A DNA stretch of 64,000 nt from contig OZ245029.1 in NCBI GenBank assembly GCA_965223955.1, forward strand, positions 2,232,001-2,296,000, written 5' to 3'. Positions 54,097 through 62,941 of the stretch are shown in pieces. A program made the position numbers and the translations under genes. The notes beneath the pieces are model-generated. The model worked only from the letters and a program-made list of their open reading frames with translations. It had not been told where the DNA came from and ran no database searches. How positions within the stretch are numbered: the stretch's first letter is position 1; every line of letters starts with the position of its first letter. This DNA is from Bin75 sp965223955. GTDB lineage: Bacteria; Nitrospirota; Nitrospiria; Nitrospirales; UBA8639.

Positions 54097-54900
54097 ATGT
54101 GGCGCCACATCTGTACAATAAGCTGGTTCTTTGTAATATTAGGGTACGCAGGTGTGGGGTTTGCCTACGACGTGATTGAAGTCGAAAACGGGGCAACCAT
54201 CACGGGAAAGGTGGCCTTTACGGGCACCCTTCCCCATGCCCCAAGACGTTTTGAAGTCAGGAACGGGCCTGAGATTTGTGGAGCAGCGCGCGTACTGACC
54301 AAGCTCGAAGTGCACGAAGGCATGGTTAAAGGTGTCGTCATCGCGCTGGAAGGCGTGGACAAGGGCAAACCTTTCTCTTCGCATCACGATACAGCCACCG
54401 GACGGGGTCGCGGGGAATTCCAGTATGCCGGTGGAAACGGTTTAAACCTTGGCGTTCGACTCGAAAAATGCAGCTTCGGCCCGTTCACCGGGGTCATAAT
54501 GGCTGATGAAGCCGTCCATTTCATCAATCACGATTCCATCAAACACACGCTTCACACGTATTCGCTAAGGGGCCGCAAAGCAAAAATCATGAGAACCATG
54601 CATACCCAGAGTCTGCGAGCCCAGGGACAGACGGAAAAAGTCTTCCCCGCCAAAAAATTACGTCGAGCCGTGGCCGTGGGCTTGACCTGTGATCGTCACG
54701 ACTTCATGGAAAATTGGCTGTACGTGGTCAAGAATCCCTATTACGCCATTTCAGATGAATTAGGGAATTTCGAGATCGACCAGGTCCCGCCCGGCGACTA
54801 TAACCTGGTGGCATGGCATCCCGTTCTCGGCATAAAAGAACACCGCGTGACCATCACTCCACAAGGCAGTCTCCCGGTCGATTTTGAATTTATGAAATAA
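54097..54900 (+). CDS. Exported cupredoxin-like / carboxypeptidase-regulatory-like protein
   Basis: 267 residues from ATG 54097, AAAAGGAGAC upstream. Signal peptide (CTISWFFVILGYAGVGFA). The middle (HFINHDSIKHTLHTYS and later VGLTCDRHDFMENWLYVVKN) shows a cupredoxin-type ligand set (His, Cys, His, Met). The last part (ISDELGNFEIDQVPPGDYNL, VAWHPVLG) is a beta-sandwich of the carboxypeptidase-regulatory type. It lies 57 bases after the OMP gene. Copper binding is a plausible inference. Confidence 0.75.
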   Translation: MWRHICTISWFFVILGYAGVGFAYDVIEVENGATITGKVAFTGTLPHAPRRFEVRNGPEICGAARVLTKLEVHEGMVKGVVIALEGVDKGKPFSSHHDTATGRGRGEFQYAGGNGLNLGVRLEKCSFGPFTGVIMADEAVHFINHDSIKHTLHTYSLRGRKAKIMRTMHTQSLRAQGQTEKVFPAKKLRRAVAVGLTCDRHDFMENWLYVVKNPYYAISDELGNFEIDQVPPGDYNLVAWHPVLGIKEHRVTITPQGSLPVDFEFMK

Positions 54901-55066
54901 CATCTCGGGTCACCCGCCGTTGGCCGGCCTGAACGATCCTCGTTCGTGTTTCCCATCCCCGGCTCTATTCCTAGAACAACTTCCTCCATGAGTTTGCTTG
55001 AGTGTTTCAGCCAACCAGAATATGCTAAGTTGCACCGTTTGAAAACGAACGTAAAAAGGAGAACCC

Positions 55067-56323
55067 ATGGCAACCATCATCCCTTTTCGTGCCGTAAGGC
55101 CCAAACCGGAATGCGCCGTCCAAGTGGCTGCCCCCCCCTATGACGTCGTCTCTTTGGACGAGGCGCGTCACATTGCCGATGGCAATCCTTACTGTTTCCT
55201 TCGGGTCGGGCGAGCTGAATTGGAGTTGGCTGACGGCATTGATCCCTATTCAACGGAAATCTACGAAAGAGGAGCTGCCAACCTTCGGAAGTTTCTTGAA
55301 GACGGCATCCTGGTACGGGAAGCCCACCCCATGTTTGGAGTGTATCGACAACGATGGGAGACCCACGAACAGACCGGTCTCGTCGCGCTCGCCTCGATCG
55401 ACGAATACGACCGTGGGATCATAAAAAAACACGAACTCACCAAGCCGGTCAAGGAAAAGGACCGCGTGCGAGTGATCGAAACGCACGAATCGCAATCCGG
55501 TCCCGTCCTCTTGTTTTTTCGCCGTACGGCCCAATTCGAGAATTGGCTCACTGACGTCACGGCCGTTACCGAGCCGGACGTTCAATTCACTGCCGACAAT
55601 GGCGTGGAGCACACCGTCTGGAGCCTGCGTGACCACGTGGCCATTGAAAAAATGGTCGAAGATTTCAAGAACGTTGACGCGTTGTACATTGCCGATGGGC
55701 ACCATCGCTCTGCCGCTGCCAGCCGGGTACACGCTTCACGGGCCCACAATGACGCACGGGCATCCCGGCATCGTGAAGAAGGATTTTTGTGTGTCATTTT
55801 TCCGCACGACGAACTGCAAATCCTGCCCTATAATCGCGTGGTGCGTGACCTGAATGGGCACACCCCACAAAAATTTCTCGAGGCCTTGGCCTTGGACTAT
55901 GAATTACAACCCACCACACAACCAGGTCAGGCTCCGGAAGCCGGATTTGATATGTATCTGGAAGGCCGTTGGTATCGCGCGCTCCCCAAATTGACACCGG
56001 AACAACGGTCCAGGATGGAGCAGGATCCGGCGAACGCATTGGCCGTCTCGGTGTTGACCGACCGCGTGTTAGGGCCCCTGTTGGGGATTGCGGATCAACG
56101 TTCCGATCCGAGGATCGATTTCGTCGGAGGCATCCACCCGCCGAAAGCGTTGGCCTCGATGGTGGATGAAGGAGAATGGGCCGTGGCGTTCTGGTTGTCC
56201 CCCACGACCGTTGACGAACTCATGGCGGTTTCCGATGCCCATGGCCTCATGCCGCCCAAGAGCACGTGGTTTGAACCCAAGCTCCGTGACGGCTTATTCG
56301 TGCATCTGTTCCGGGATGCGTGA
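55067..56323 (+). CDS. DUF1015 family protein
   Basis: 418 residues, normal for DUF1015. It begins with IIPFRAVRPKPECAVQVAAP and PPYDVVSLDEAR, then YIADGHHRSAAA and PYNRVVRDLNGH, ending PPKSTWFEPKLRDGLFVHLF. In some anaerobes such genes sit next to SerA/phosphoserine genes; the biochemical role is not settled. Start ATG 55067 with AAAGGAG upstream. Cytoplasmic. Confidence 0.9.
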   Translation: MATIIPFRAVRPKPECAVQVAAPPYDVVSLDEARHIADGNPYCFLRVGRAELELADGIDPYSTEIYERGAANLRKFLEDGILVREAHPMFGVYRQRWETHEQTGLVALASIDEYDRGIIKKHELTKPVKEKDRVRVIETHESQSGPVLLFFRRTAQFENWLTDVTAVTEPDVQFTADNGVEHTVWSLRDHVAIEKMVEDFKNVDALYIADGHHRSAAASRVHASRAHNDARASRHREEGFLCVIFPHDELQILPYNRVVRDLNGHTPQKFLEALALDYELQPTTQPGQAPEAGFDMYLEGRWYRALPKLTPEQRSRMEQDPANALAVSVLTDRVLGPLLGIADQRSDPRIDFVGGIHPPKALASMVDEGEWAVAFWLSPTTVDELMAVSDAHGLMPPKSTWFEPKLRDGLFVHLFRDA

Positions 56324-56335
56324 GTTGCTCAAGGT

Positions 56336-56929
56336 TTACCTGTCGCCATAATCCGGATACCGTGTGGAACCTGCCCGGAAATATTCCCGGGGTTCCCTCA
56401 CGATCCAACCAAGCTCATCGACGGGTTCCAGGGCGGGGATGGCGGCATCCTGCTCCGACGGATTTTCTCCAGTATTATCCCGTTGACGGAGGTTGCTTGC
56501 TTGCCGGTCGCCCCACGTCTCTTCTCGATTGCACAAAAGAAAGTCCGTATCCCAAAAATACACGTTGACCAGCGCAGTTCCATCCACTTCCCCAATGTTG
56601 TAATCGCCAACAGGTCTGGCATACTGGTCGAAATCATCGAGCAGATCATTATGGGTCGCGCAAAAATTTTTTAACGTTTCGTACAGCACGAGCCAGTGCA
56701 GATCGGTTAAGCGATACACTTGTGAATCATTCACGGCGGCCAACAGTTGGGCCAACACCCGCACCGCCTCATAAGGACAGAGACGTTGGGAAGTTTCCGG
56801 ATAGAGTCCTTCCCAGGAATCGATGGCCCCGTCGTCCGACAGCAGTTGGATTTCGGCTGCTTCACTGGTGAAGGCTTCTTTCAGAATAGCCTCAAATACG
56901 GCGTCTGGTTTGGTTTGGAAATAAATCAT
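56336..56929 (-). CDS. Protein of unknown function
   Basis: 197 residues from ATG 56929 (MIYFQTKPDAVFEAILKEAF). The frame is open to 56977, but those codons start in a D repeat. It is acidic and soluble, with QRLCPYEAVRVLAQLLAAVN and FCATHNDLLDDFDQYARPVG, and its C-terminus seems disordered. It converges with DUF1015, 12 bases between stops. I cannot assign a family. Confidence 0.6.
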   Translation of the reverse strand: MIYFQTKPDAVFEAILKEAFTSEAAEIQLLSDDGAIDSWEGLYPETSQRLCPYEAVRVLAQLLAAVNDSQVYRLTDLHWLVLYETLKNFCATHNDLLDDFDQYARPVGDYNIGEVDGTALVNVYFWDTDFLLCNREETWGDRQASNLRQRDNTGENPSEQDAAIPALEPVDELGWIVREPREYFRAGSTRYPDYGDR

Positions 56930-56969
56930 CGCGACGACATTGACGGTATCATGCAGAAAATTCCGCTTT

Positions 56970-57155
56970 GCTGTCATCCCCGACCTGATCGGGGATCCAG
57001 GTTTTTCTCTTCTGCTCTTCCATGCGTGCGGGTCCGCCTGGAACAGAACCCTGGATTCCTCCTCTGACTGGATTCCCGATTAAAAATGTCGGGAATGACA
57101 GAGAGGGAAAAACGGGAATGACAGAAGGAGACATCGGGAATTGTCAACGAATGAC
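56970..57155. repeat. D repeat cluster and one T end
   Basis: CCCCGACCTGATCGGGGATC (56979 on), the partner arm near 57070-57095, and a T end (GTCAACGAATGACTGAAC) at about 57139-57156. No left partner of this T end is visible nearby. Confidence 0.8.
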
Positions 57156-57229
57156 TGAACATGTACAGGAATGACCAATTCGGGATGTCGTTGACTATTT
57201 TCATGCCAATGCGTTCGCAAACCATGCTC

Positions 57230-57673
57230 TCAGAAAATCCAGGGAACAAGCCGCCACGTCCGCAACCGGTAAGCCTCATAGTCGTCAAAGACTTCCTTTA
57301 ACAACAGCTCTTCATAGGAGAGTTTCACCACCAGATCCACGCTCAAGAGTAACCAGCAAAACCCTCGCCAGTATGAAAATGACTCGCACACCAACGCCAG
57401 CATGATCATCAGCAACGCCGTGTACATGGGATGCCGGATCCATTGATACGGACCATTGGCCACCAGGTGGCTTCCGGCTTTGACATCGGGGAAAACGTTG
57501 ACGTTCTTTAACTGCATTGTGAGGATCGCCCACAACCCCAACAGGCTTCCCGACAGTTCCAACGTGAAGAACCACTCATTCCTGGCGAACCACGGGCCGG
57601 AAACAAGGATCGCTACCATACAGGCGAATTGAATACCCACGAGAACGTAGGACCAGGTGGATTTGTATTTCAT
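57230..57673 (-). CDS. Isoprenylcysteine carboxyl methyltransferase-family membrane protein
   Basis: 147 residues from ATG 57673. Four or so membrane helices; the SAM-binding signature is HLVANGPYQWIRHPMYTALL near residue 75-95 and EELLLKEVFDDYEAYRLRT at the C-terminus, as in bacterial ICMT/NnrU-type methylases. Probably methylates a small membrane molecule in the inner membrane. Substrate unknown. Confidence 0.85.
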   Translation of the reverse strand: MKYKSTWSYVLVGIQFACMVAILVSGPWFARNEWFFTLELSGSLLGLWAILTMQLKNVNVFPDVKAGSHLVANGPYQWIRHPMYTALLMIMLALVCESFSYWRGFCWLLLSVDLVVKLSYEELLLKEVFDDYEAYRLRTWRLVPWIF

Positions 57674-57716
57674 GACCAAGGCACGCCGTTGTGAGAACCC
57701 CTGGAAAAACGGAACC

Positions 57717-58121
57717 TCAATACCGATAGCCTCCGCTCAGGTGCTTCTCCAGAGTCGAAGACAGACCGAGATGGTTGCGATAGGCTGGGGATTCCACGAT
57801 TTCTTTATTGGTCGGAGCCAGTTCACTCGCTTTTTTGAAATGGATCGTGGCTTCCCGGTGATTGCCCAGCTTGTGAAGCGTCAGGGCCAGATTGAAATGG
57901 GCTTCCGGCAAATCGGGGTCGGCTCGGATCGCCGATTCAAAACGACTTTTCGCCACCTGCCACTTCCCGGCATCATACTCCTGAATCCCCTCAAGATTAT
58001 GATGAGCCGCAGCAGGACTGGTCATGGGCAAGACGGCGAAAGGACCCGACGGCGTGGCACATCCCGTCACCATCGCCAAGCATCCCAAGACGAGAAAGCC
58101 CATTCTTATTCTTCGATGCAT
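57717..58121 (-). CDS. TPR lipoprotein
   Basis: 134 residues from ATG 58121, GGAGGAAAACGC upstream. Lipobox MVTGCA around residue 17-22, then about two TPR units (HHNLEGIQEYDAGKWQVAKS, PEAHFNLALTLHKLGNHREA). Anchored on the periplasmic face of a membrane. It lies 43 bases before the methylase gene on the same strand and is probably co-transcribed with it. Confidence 0.82.
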   Translation of the reverse strand: MHRRIRMGFLVLGCLAMVTGCATPSGPFAVLPMTSPAAAHHNLEGIQEYDAGKWQVAKSRFESAIRADPDLPEAHFNLALTLHKLGNHREATIHFKKASELAPTNKEIVESPAYRNHLGLSSTLEKHLSGGYRY

Positions 58122-58203
58122 GCGTTTTCCTCCAATGGTCCTTTTTCTCACTCTTGATCCGAAAATAAGAAATTATGCATAACAATCAGGTAGCAACCAG
58201 CAC

Positions 58204-58348
58204 CGTCGGATTACGCTTTGCTAATCCGACCTACGAATCCAACCTACGCGGACGAGGACTTTTTTGTAGGTCGGGTTAGCCGAAGGCGTAACCCGACAAT
58301 CCGCCGTTCGATGCCCGTGTCGGATTACGCTACGCTAATCCGACCTAC
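58204..58348. repeat. Three P repeats upstream of the 58.5-kb cluster
   Basis: GTCGGATTACGCTTTGCTAA (58205 on), GTAGGTCGGGTTAGCCGAAG (58267 on) and GTCGGATTACGCTACGCTAA (58319 on). After these no P repeat occurs to the end of the window. The rest of the gap to 58534 is AT-rich and gene-free. Confidence 0.85.
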
Positions 58349-58534
58349 TCGCCTTTCCCTGAATTGTGTCACCATGCACGGACAGATAGCAATACGATGA
58401 CGGGCCGGCACTCGCCCGTGCAAATTTTAGTTGAAATGCGAAATCATCAGCATTTAGAACGTGTTTTTTTATAGTAGAATGATTGGTCACGTCAGTCCAC
58501 GACGCTCTTTTACTTTCTTAGGAGGAGTCACCAG

Positions 58535-58909
58535 ATGAAACGAACGATTGGTTTTCTCACGTTGATGATCATCGCCGGTGGCCTCTTGCAGGCATCGGCA
58601 TACGCATCCGGTTCCCTTTCGGGCGGCCAAGGTATCAGCGCCAGGAGCGCCTACGCCATGGGCAAGGCACTCACGTTCCAGAAGCTCGTGTGCCCGTCCT
58701 GTCCCCTGCAGGCGGGCGATCTGACCCCGGAACGCGCTATGAGTTTGAAAAACAGCCTCGAAACCCGTGACGCGGCGAACAAGCCGGGCACCCCGGATGA
58801 CGAGCACATTTCCGTACTCTGTCCGGGCAGCCGTGCCGCCGGGTGCGACGGGAAGCCGGACGAACAGGAACTCGTCCACTATTACCTGAAACGCCGCTTC
58901 AAACTCTAA
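58535..58909 (+). CDS. Exported small Cys-containing protein
   Basis: 124 residues, AGGAGGAG upstream of ATG 58535. Signal peptide (TIGFLTLMIIAGGLLQASAYA), then a compact domain with KLVCPSCPLQAG and VLCPGSRAAGCDGK, so four cysteines in two pairs. The CPSC pair could form a disulfide or bind a metal; no CxxCH heme motif is present. It ends with DEQELVHYYLKRRFKL. Seventeen bases separate its stop from the in-frame ATG cluster of the next gene. Family unknown. Confidence 0.75.
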   Translation: MKRTIGFLTLMIIAGGLLQASAYASGSLSGGQGISARSAYAMGKALTFQKLVCPSCPLQAGDLTPERAMSLKNSLETRDAANKPGTPDDEHISVLCPGSRAAGCDGKPDEQELVHYYLKRRFKL

Positions 58910-58955
58910 CCACGTCGGTTTCATCATGAACATGCATAAACGGAGGAAGGGCACC

Positions 58956-59840
58956 ATGCACAAAGCAGGATTAATTACCATAGTGGTTACGGTCATGACG
59001 GCCATCGGATCATCCGCATTCGCCGACGGAGTGTCGCCGTGGCTCCCCGCGCCAGGCGCCGGATTCGTCAATCTTTCCTATGTCTCCCAGAACGCCAACG
59101 AGTTCTACGTTGGCGATAAACAGAGGGGAACCCCCCCAAGACAGGCGACACCTCCAGGTCCGAATCTCGGTCAGCACACCGTATGGGTGAACGGGATGTA
59201 CGGCTTGTCGGATGCAGTCGCAATAGACTTCCGCGTGGGCGCTGCCAGAAGCTACGCCTCGGCAGGACCGACGGGTGGGAGGGATAAATACTCGGGCCTC
59301 ACGGACTCCAATATCGGCGTCACCTGGCGCATCGCCGACGAACTGGTGAATCCATCCATGCCGAGCATCGCCCTGCGCGGCGGGGCGATCATTGAGGGAT
59401 CCTACGCAGCCGGCTACATCAATTCCATCGGCGACGGAGCAAGCGGCCTGGAAGTGTCGGCCCTGGCCGGCAAATTCTTCGCGGACCGGTTCGCCGTATC
59501 CGGCGAAGTCGGGTACCGCGTCCGCGACGAGGACGTCCCGTCGGACGTCTTCGTGAATGTGTCGGGCGGCGTGCTGCTAGACAACATCGGCTTGAGTGTC
59601 AACTACAAGCTCGTTGACGCTCAGTCCGGCCTCCAAATCGGCGGCCCCGGATTCACTCCCACCGGGCGCGTTTTCCCCAGGCTAGAAGAAGACATCCAGT
59701 TCCTCAGCGGGACGGTGAGCCTCAACGTGTCGGACCAGATGAACCTGGGCTTGACTTACGGGGAGGTCATCGACGGTCGAAATACGTCGAAGTCCAAAGT
59801 GTTCAGCGTGACGATGGGTTACCTGTTCGACACCTTCTGA
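58956..59840 (+). CDS. Outer-membrane beta-barrel protein
   Basis: 294 residues from ATG 58956 with GGAGGAAGGG upstream (ATG 58926 also in frame). Signal peptide (LITIVVTVMTAIGSSAFADG), then alternating beta strands with polar turns, ending in YLFDTF, the C-terminal aromatic typical of porin-like barrels. Residues SYVSQNANEFYVGDKQRG resemble an adhesin or uptake-type OMP. Co-transcribed with the preceding small exported protein; a common role in envelope transport is inferred. Confidence 0.78.
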   Translation: MHKAGLITIVVTVMTAIGSSAFADGVSPWLPAPGAGFVNLSYVSQNANEFYVGDKQRGTPPRQATPPGPNLGQHTVWVNGMYGLSDAVAIDFRVGAARSYASAGPTGGRDKYSGLTDSNIGVTWRIADELVNPSMPSIALRGGAIIEGSYAAGYINSIGDGASGLEVSALAGKFFADRFAVSGEVGYRVRDEDVPSDVFVNVSGGVLLDNIGLSVNYKLVDAQSGLQIGGPGFTPTGRVFPRLEEDIQFLSGTVSLNVSDQMNLGLTYGEVIDGRNTSKSKVFSVTMGYLFDTF

Positions 59841-59846
59841 TTCCCC

Positions 59847-59885
59847 GCGCGCCTGTCCTGAGCCTGTCGAAGGATGCAGGCGCGC
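59847..59885. terminator. Palindrome between convergent genes
   Basis: GCGCGCCTG at 59847-59855 and CAGGCGCGC at 59877-59885, with CTGTCCTGAGCCTGTCGAAG in the loop region. It lies between the stop of the OMP gene and the stop of the DUF547 gene and could terminate both. There is no T run. Confidence 0.5.
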
Positions 59886-59886
59886 C

Positions 59887-60757
59887 TCAGGGCCGGTTCA
59901 GGTTCCAGTCGTACTCGTAGTCCACTGATCCGGCGAATTTCCTCAGGCGCGCCGCGAGCGCCTTGTCCGCGTACTTGACGAGGTGTTCGATCACCGACTT
60001 CTCTGTGCCCCCGAAGTCCGCCGCGTACCATTTATAGATGCTCGAAATGACGATGAAGTCGTCGTCCATGAATTCGACGCCACGCGGATGATTCACGTAG
60101 GCGCGTGCGCCGGCATCGAGCAGTTCCTCGGTATTGTCCGCGGTGAAGGCCGTCGGGCAGAGGTTGGGACAGCCGTAGCTGGCGCAGTTGACCGCGTAGT
60201 GGATTCGGTTATCCCGCCAGATGGGTCGCAGGATGCCGTGTTCGATGTTGTTCAGCGTCAGGTCCAGACCGGCGACCTTGGCGTGCACGTCGTCCCAGGG
60301 CCCGCCGAAAATCCCCAAAGCTGCCGAGCAGGCTCTCGCTGATGTCTTTGATGGATTTCACGGGATAGGCATCCGCCACGACCTGCACGGTCAGGGCGTT
60401 GTAAAAATTGATCCAGTACGCTTTCTGTTCCGCTCGGGAATAGTCCCGTGGATCCAGCGACTGCAAAGACGCCAGGTACGAGGCCAGCTTGGCGAAGTCC
60501 CCTGCATTGGCCTTGAGCGCCCCGTAATCGAAGCGATTCACGCCCGAGTCGTGGACGCGGAGATAGTCGTTCAGGATGTCCTGCCAGGCGGTGTGATCAA
60601 TGTGCGCGACGCTGTTTTCGTCGCTCGCGTCCCACGCCGGAATCAGTTTTGCGGACTGGGCATGTGCTGCTGCAGCAAGCAGCGTCACCACGAGCAGGCT
60701 TACGGCAATTCGCAGGCAGCTTCTCGCACGTTCAGCGGTAATCAGGGTTGGCTTCAT
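59887..60757 (-). pseudogene. DUF547 domain protein, frameshifted
   Basis: The N-terminal frame (60757 down to about 60317) has a signal peptide (LRIAVSLLVVTLLAAAAHAQ) and the start of DUF547 (DYSRAEQKAYWINFYNALTV, then VKSIKDISESLLGSFG). The continuing frame resumes as IFGGPWDDVHAKVAGLDLTL, NNIEHGILRPIWRDNRIHYA, VNCASYGCPNL. The join is a run of four C (60313-60316, GGGG on the coding strand) holding one base too many. It overlaps the glycosyltransferase gene by 4 bases, so it ends that operon. A sequencing indel is possible. Confidence 0.75.
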
Positions 60758-61512
60758 GGCCGTTCTTCCTCCTTGTTGTCACATGTTTTGCCGGAATCGG
60801 CACGCCGGCATCGCAACCGTGCGATCATTCCGAGAATTCCGATGCTGGCGCCGATGACGCCCTTCAGGGTTCCCCCAACCTTCGATATGCCGAAACGCCG
60901 TCGAAAAGTATTCACCGGCGTCTCGACGAGTCTCATGTTCAATTGGATCGCCTTGACCTGCATTTCCACCGTCCAACCGTAGGCGGTATCGCGCATGTCT
61001 AGCCGGCGCAGTGCGTTCGCGCGAATGGCCCGAAAGGGACCCAGGTCGGTGACCACCCGCCCCCACAGCAGCCGGATCAGCAGGCCCGCCACGCGGTTGC
61101 CGGCGATTTGCGGCATCGACAGGGCGCCCGGTTCCATCCGTCCCAGCACGCGGGACCCGATGGCCAGGTCGGCGCCGTCCGCAATGGCCGTCAGCAGGCC
61201 AAGAGACTGCCGGACGTCGAACGACTGATCGCCGTCGACGAACAGGACGACGTCCACCGGGTGGAGGGCGGCAATGGCCGTCAGGCACGCCATACCGTAG
61301 CCTGGCGTCTTCTCGACGACCACGCGGGCGCCCGCCGCTTGCGCGCGGCTCGCCGTGTCGTCCGTCGATCCGTTGTCGCACACCACGACGTCGTCGATGA
61401 CGCGATGTCCGGCGTCCATGCGAAGATCCAGCAGCGCGGTAACCACGGCGCCGATGTTGTCTTCTTCGTTGCATGCCGGAATTACGGCTCCGACGCTCAG
61501 GTTCTTGTACAT
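60754..61512 (-). CDS. Family 2 glycosyltransferase
   Basis: 252 residues from ATG 61512. SVGAVIPACNEEDNIGAVVT at the N-terminus, VVCDNGSTDDTASRA, then VVLFVDGDQSFDV (DxD metal site), and a C-terminal WTVEMQVKAIQLNMRLVETP that suggests the dolichol-phosphate-mannose-synthase-like group. It would transfer a sugar from a nucleotide sugar to a lipid or polymer. 17 bases separate it from the preceding membrane glycosyltransferase gene. Confidence 0.9.
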   Translation of the reverse strand: MYKNLSVGAVIPACNEEDNIGAVVTALLDLRMDAGHRVIDDVVVCDNGSTDDTASRAQAAGARVVVEKTPGYGMACLTAIAALHPVDVVLFVDGDQSFDVRQSLGLLTAIADGADLAIGSRVLGRMEPGALSMPQIAGNRVAGLLIRLLWGRVVTDLGPFRAIRANALRRLDMRDTAYGWTVEMQVKAIQLNMRLVETPVNTFRRRFGISKVGGTLKGVIGASIGILGMIARLRCRRADSGKTCDNKEEERP

Positions 61513-61528
61513 CGTACCTAACACCGTA

Positions 61529-62842
61529 TCAATTGTTGATCCTGACGCCGAGACCCGTCGCCCGCCGCCGGAACAGGTCATAAGCCAGCGCCAGCAGGAT
61601 CAGGCCGAACTCCAGGGGCCGGGCCCATGCCGGCTGCTGGTACGGGTGCAGATCGCCGTCGTTCAGGTTGAGTCCGGTCACGTAGCCGAGAAAAACCGCA
61701 ACGGAGGCCGTCCACGCAAAGGCGCTCGGCGCGATCGCCGCAAACGGAAGCAGCCAGAGCAGGTACCACGGATTGATCACCGGTGAGGCCACGAGTAACA
61801 CGCCATAGAGCCAGTCGCCTCGCGGGACCTCACGCGCGTTGCTCCGGGAATATCGGAAATAGTAGCGTCCCCAGAAGGCGCCGCACAACAGGCCCAGCAC
61901 GAGCTTGGCCTCGAACGGCCGCAAGATGGTGGTGAGCAGCCCGAATGCCGCCGAGTTGAACTCCCACTCCCGCGCGAAGACCAGCAACGACTCGAAGTCC
62001 GTGCCGCCCTGCAGGGCGAACGGCGCATACAACGCCGCCAGCGTGGCGACGAACAGAACCCAAGGCCCGAAGCTTGCGCCGACCAGCACCAACGGCGCCA
62101 GCACCAGCGCGAATATCTTGGCCCCTACGGCCATCCCCAGGCAGACGGCGGCACTCCAGCGGTGGTCCCGGGCCAGCACGATCGCCGCCAGCAGCAGGCA
62201 GACACCGATGCCGTCCGGGTGCGCGGTAAAGGCGACCTCCTTGACGACCAGCGGACACCACGCGTAGAGCATGACGTTCCCGGCCGGTGCCAAGCGCAGC
62301 AGCAGCGCGATGGTCGCAAGATCGACGGCGATCAGGATCGACTGCAAGGCTGCGACGCTTCCCGGTTCCAACCAGTAGCCGAGCAGGAAGACAACCTGCG
62401 TGACCGGTGCGTAGATGGTCTGCAATTCCGGATAGTTGATGCCATCCAGGATGCGGTGAAACATCGCTGGAACGCCGGGGTCGCCAAAAAACGCTTCCGG
62501 GGCTGCGCCGTAGGGAGTCCCGGTCGTCGCAAAGCGGTAGCCGTCCCACAGGTAACGATAGAAGTCGTCTTCAAAAAACGGTCCGCCTGCCAATCCACAG
62601 ATCCGGAAGACCACCGCCCAAAAAATCAGGCGACCGAGTGGGAACGGTTCGCCACGCCGGTGGAAGTACAGGTAGAGGCTGAAGACCGGCAGGCTGGTCC
62701 ACGCGACGAAGAGGAAGAACACCGGCAGGTCGGGTTCGCCGGGTCGCCGCGCCAGAAAGGCGAGGGCGGCGTACCCCAACGCGCACCACAGACCGACCAC
62801 GTCCACGTACCGGCACGCACGCCCGTTTGCAATCGGTGTCAT
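61529..62842 (-). CDS. Multi-pass membrane glycosyltransferase (GT-C, GT87-like)
   Basis: 437 residues with about 11-12 hydrophobic segments. The first periplasmic loop has FFEDDFYRYLWDGYRFATTG (DDxYRYxWDG), the typical acidic motif of GT-C polyprenol-phosphate-sugar-dependent transferases. SVVFRI and NPWYLLWLLPF are typical for the group. It presumably uses a polyprenyl-linked sugar made by the following GT2 enzyme. First gene of a three-gene minus-strand operon. Confidence 0.85.
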   Translation of the reverse strand: MTPIANGRACRYVDVVGLWCALGYAALAFLARRPGEPDLPVFFLFVAWTSLPVFSLYLYFHRRGEPFPLGRLIFWAVVFRICGLAGGPFFEDDFYRYLWDGYRFATTGTPYGAAPEAFFGDPGVPAMFHRILDGINYPELQTIYAPVTQVVFLLGYWLEPGSVAALQSILIAVDLATIALLLRLAPAGNVMLYAWCPLVVKEVAFTAHPDGIGVCLLLAAIVLARDHRWSAAVCLGMAVGAKIFALVLAPLVLVGASFGPWVLFVATLAALYAPFALQGGTDFESLLVFAREWEFNSAAFGLLTTILRPFEAKLVLGLLCGAFWGRYYFRYSRSNAREVPRGDWLYGVLLVASPVINPWYLLWLLPFAAIAPSAFAWTASVAVFLGYVTGLNLNDGDLHPYQQPAWARPLEFGLILLALAYDLFRRRATGLGVRINN

Positions 62843-62941
62843 CGATCATCAACCAATCTCTTAGGGAAAAACGGCATTGTACACGGAAGATGCTTCCGCT
62901 ACCATGCCACAGCATTGGGACGAGTCGAAACGTGCAACGCC

